From positions 1 through 23,598 of the IMG/VR virus record IMGVR_UViG_3300038466_000013: DNA of 23,598 bases; one strand, written 5' to 3'. The translations under genes were made by a program, and so were the position numbers. The DNA is from a virus. Of this stretch, positions 23,209-23,598 are shown one piece after another (position 1 is the stretch's first letter; each line of letters starts with the position of its first letter). The notes beneath the pieces are model-generated. The model did no database searches and was not told where the DNA came from. It saw only the letters and a program-made list of their open reading frames with translations.

Positions 23209-23394
23209 ATGGCTACCATCCAGCTTTCCGACAATGTCCCCGCTCCCGTCGCCAAGGCGATCCAGGATTTTGCACGCAAGGTCGAAGCCGTCCACGATCC
23301 CGACGGGGAGAAGGACGGGCGTGTGTCTGCCGCTGAACTCCTTGCCGTGGTGGACAGCGCCGTCGCCGTCGTTGTCGCTATACGGAGTGCCTGA
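23209..23394 (+). CDS. Small EF-hand-like protein preceding the endolysin
   Basis: This 61-aa protein has one helix (~11-29), a loop DGEKDGRVSAAE at residues 32-43, then a second helix (~41-59). The loop satisfies an EF-hand or dockerin-like calcium site: acidic residues at positions 1, 3 and 5, Gly at 6, Val at 8 and Glu at 12. The ATG at 23209 follows TAGGAGATCCC. The preceding open frame from 23143 is shadow. Its stop overlaps the endolysin start (TGATG). Hydrophobic residues near the end (AVVDSAVAVVVAIRSA) are too few and interrupted for a convincing holin. Confidence 0.65.
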   Translation: MATIQLSDNVPAPVAKAIQDFARKVEAVHDPDGEKDGRVSAAELLAVVDSAVAVVVAIRSA

Positions 23395-23598
23395 TGATCG
23401 ACCTCTCCCCCTTCACCGCCCGCCTCGGTTGCGACCTGGCCGCACTCCAGGCCGTCATCGTCGTCGAGTCCGCGGGTTCGGGGTTCGGCCCCGACGGCTG
23501 TCCGACCATCCGCGTCGAGGCCCACGTGCTCTGGGAGCGAGTCGGCGCGAAGCTCGGCAACACCACCCAGGTCGACGCCGCCTTCCGGGTCCTTGGCC
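23394..23598 (+). CDS. Endolysin, N-acetylmuramidase (DUF3380-type), 3' truncated
   Basis: The visible 68 residues match the start of the N-acetylmuramidase family (PF11860): LAALQAVIVVESAGSGFGPDG, then TIRVEAHVLWERVG. The Glu of VES is the likely catalytic acid. Such enzymes cut the peptidoglycan glycan chain and release progeny. The ATG at 23394 shares its A with the upstream TGA. The ORF runs off the window end; the C-terminal cell-wall part is not seen. Confidence 0.82.
   Translation, partial: MIDLSPFTARLGCDLAALQAVIVVESAGSGFGPDGCPTIRVEAHVLWERVGAKLGNTTQVDAAFRVLG

Noticed and set aside
1-23598. CRISPR array, tRNA genes, IS elements, att sites
   Set aside because: I saw no regularly spaced repeats, no tRNA-like cloverleaf, no transposase, and no integrase in the window.

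Overview
The window is a GC-rich stretch of a tailed-phage genome (free phage or prophage). It holds one continuous, plus-strand virion-morphogenesis operon running from the portal protein to the endolysin. A DUF3383-type tail sheath followed by a DUF3277-type tail tube, plus a full baseplate set, points to a contractile-tailed (myovirus-type) particle of the KPP10/Pam3-like structural lineage (DUF1073 portal, MuF protein, DUF2213 protease, DUF2184 capsid, DUF4054 adaptor). The host cannot be named from this sequence. High GC and strong G/C use at third codon positions suggest a GC-rich bacterium. No integrase, host gene, tRNA, IS element or CRISPR array is visible, so lysogeny cannot be decided. 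The terminase should lie just upstream.

Layout. 1-1915: head entry module (C-terminal part of the portal, two small unknown genes, MuF minor head protein). 1916-1983: intergenic region with an 18-bp palindrome and a promoter-like sequence. 1984-5441: capsid module (protease fused to scaffold, cement/decoration-like protein, major capsid protein). 5481-7691: connector and neck (small unknown protein, DUF4054 adaptor, virion-morphogenesis protein, head closure-like protein, gp12-like tail terminator). 7701-11554: tail sheath, tail tube, tail assembly chaperone with a -1 frameshift product, and tape measure. 11551-14336: Dit-like protein, baseplate plug, hub, spike and gp25-like wedge. 14337-14394: second promoter-like intergenic region. 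14395-16130: baseplate J-like and DUF2612-like proteins. 16130-23200: host-contact region (predicted beta-propeller protein, 798-aa fibre protein, a strong hairpin, then four distal virion or unknown proteins). 23209-23598: a 61-aa EF-hand-like protein and the start of a DUF3380-type muramidase endolysin that runs off the window.

Most genes touch or overlap (ATGA, TGATG, GTGA, TAATG junctions), so translational coupling is likely throughout. No gap exceeds 300 bases; the largest are the intergenic regions of about 60-80 bases described below. Long ORFs on the minus strand are GC-driven shadows of plus-strand genes.

The most informative non-coding or recoding signals are the T-rich slippery site in the tail chaperone, a well-placed internal ribosome binding site that could yield a separate scaffold from the protease gene, two matched promoter-like elements before the capsid and the outer baseplate modules, and a hairpin after the long fibre gene. 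I found no convincing new defence or signalling system. The novelty lies in the distal fibre region and in the gene-expression signals.
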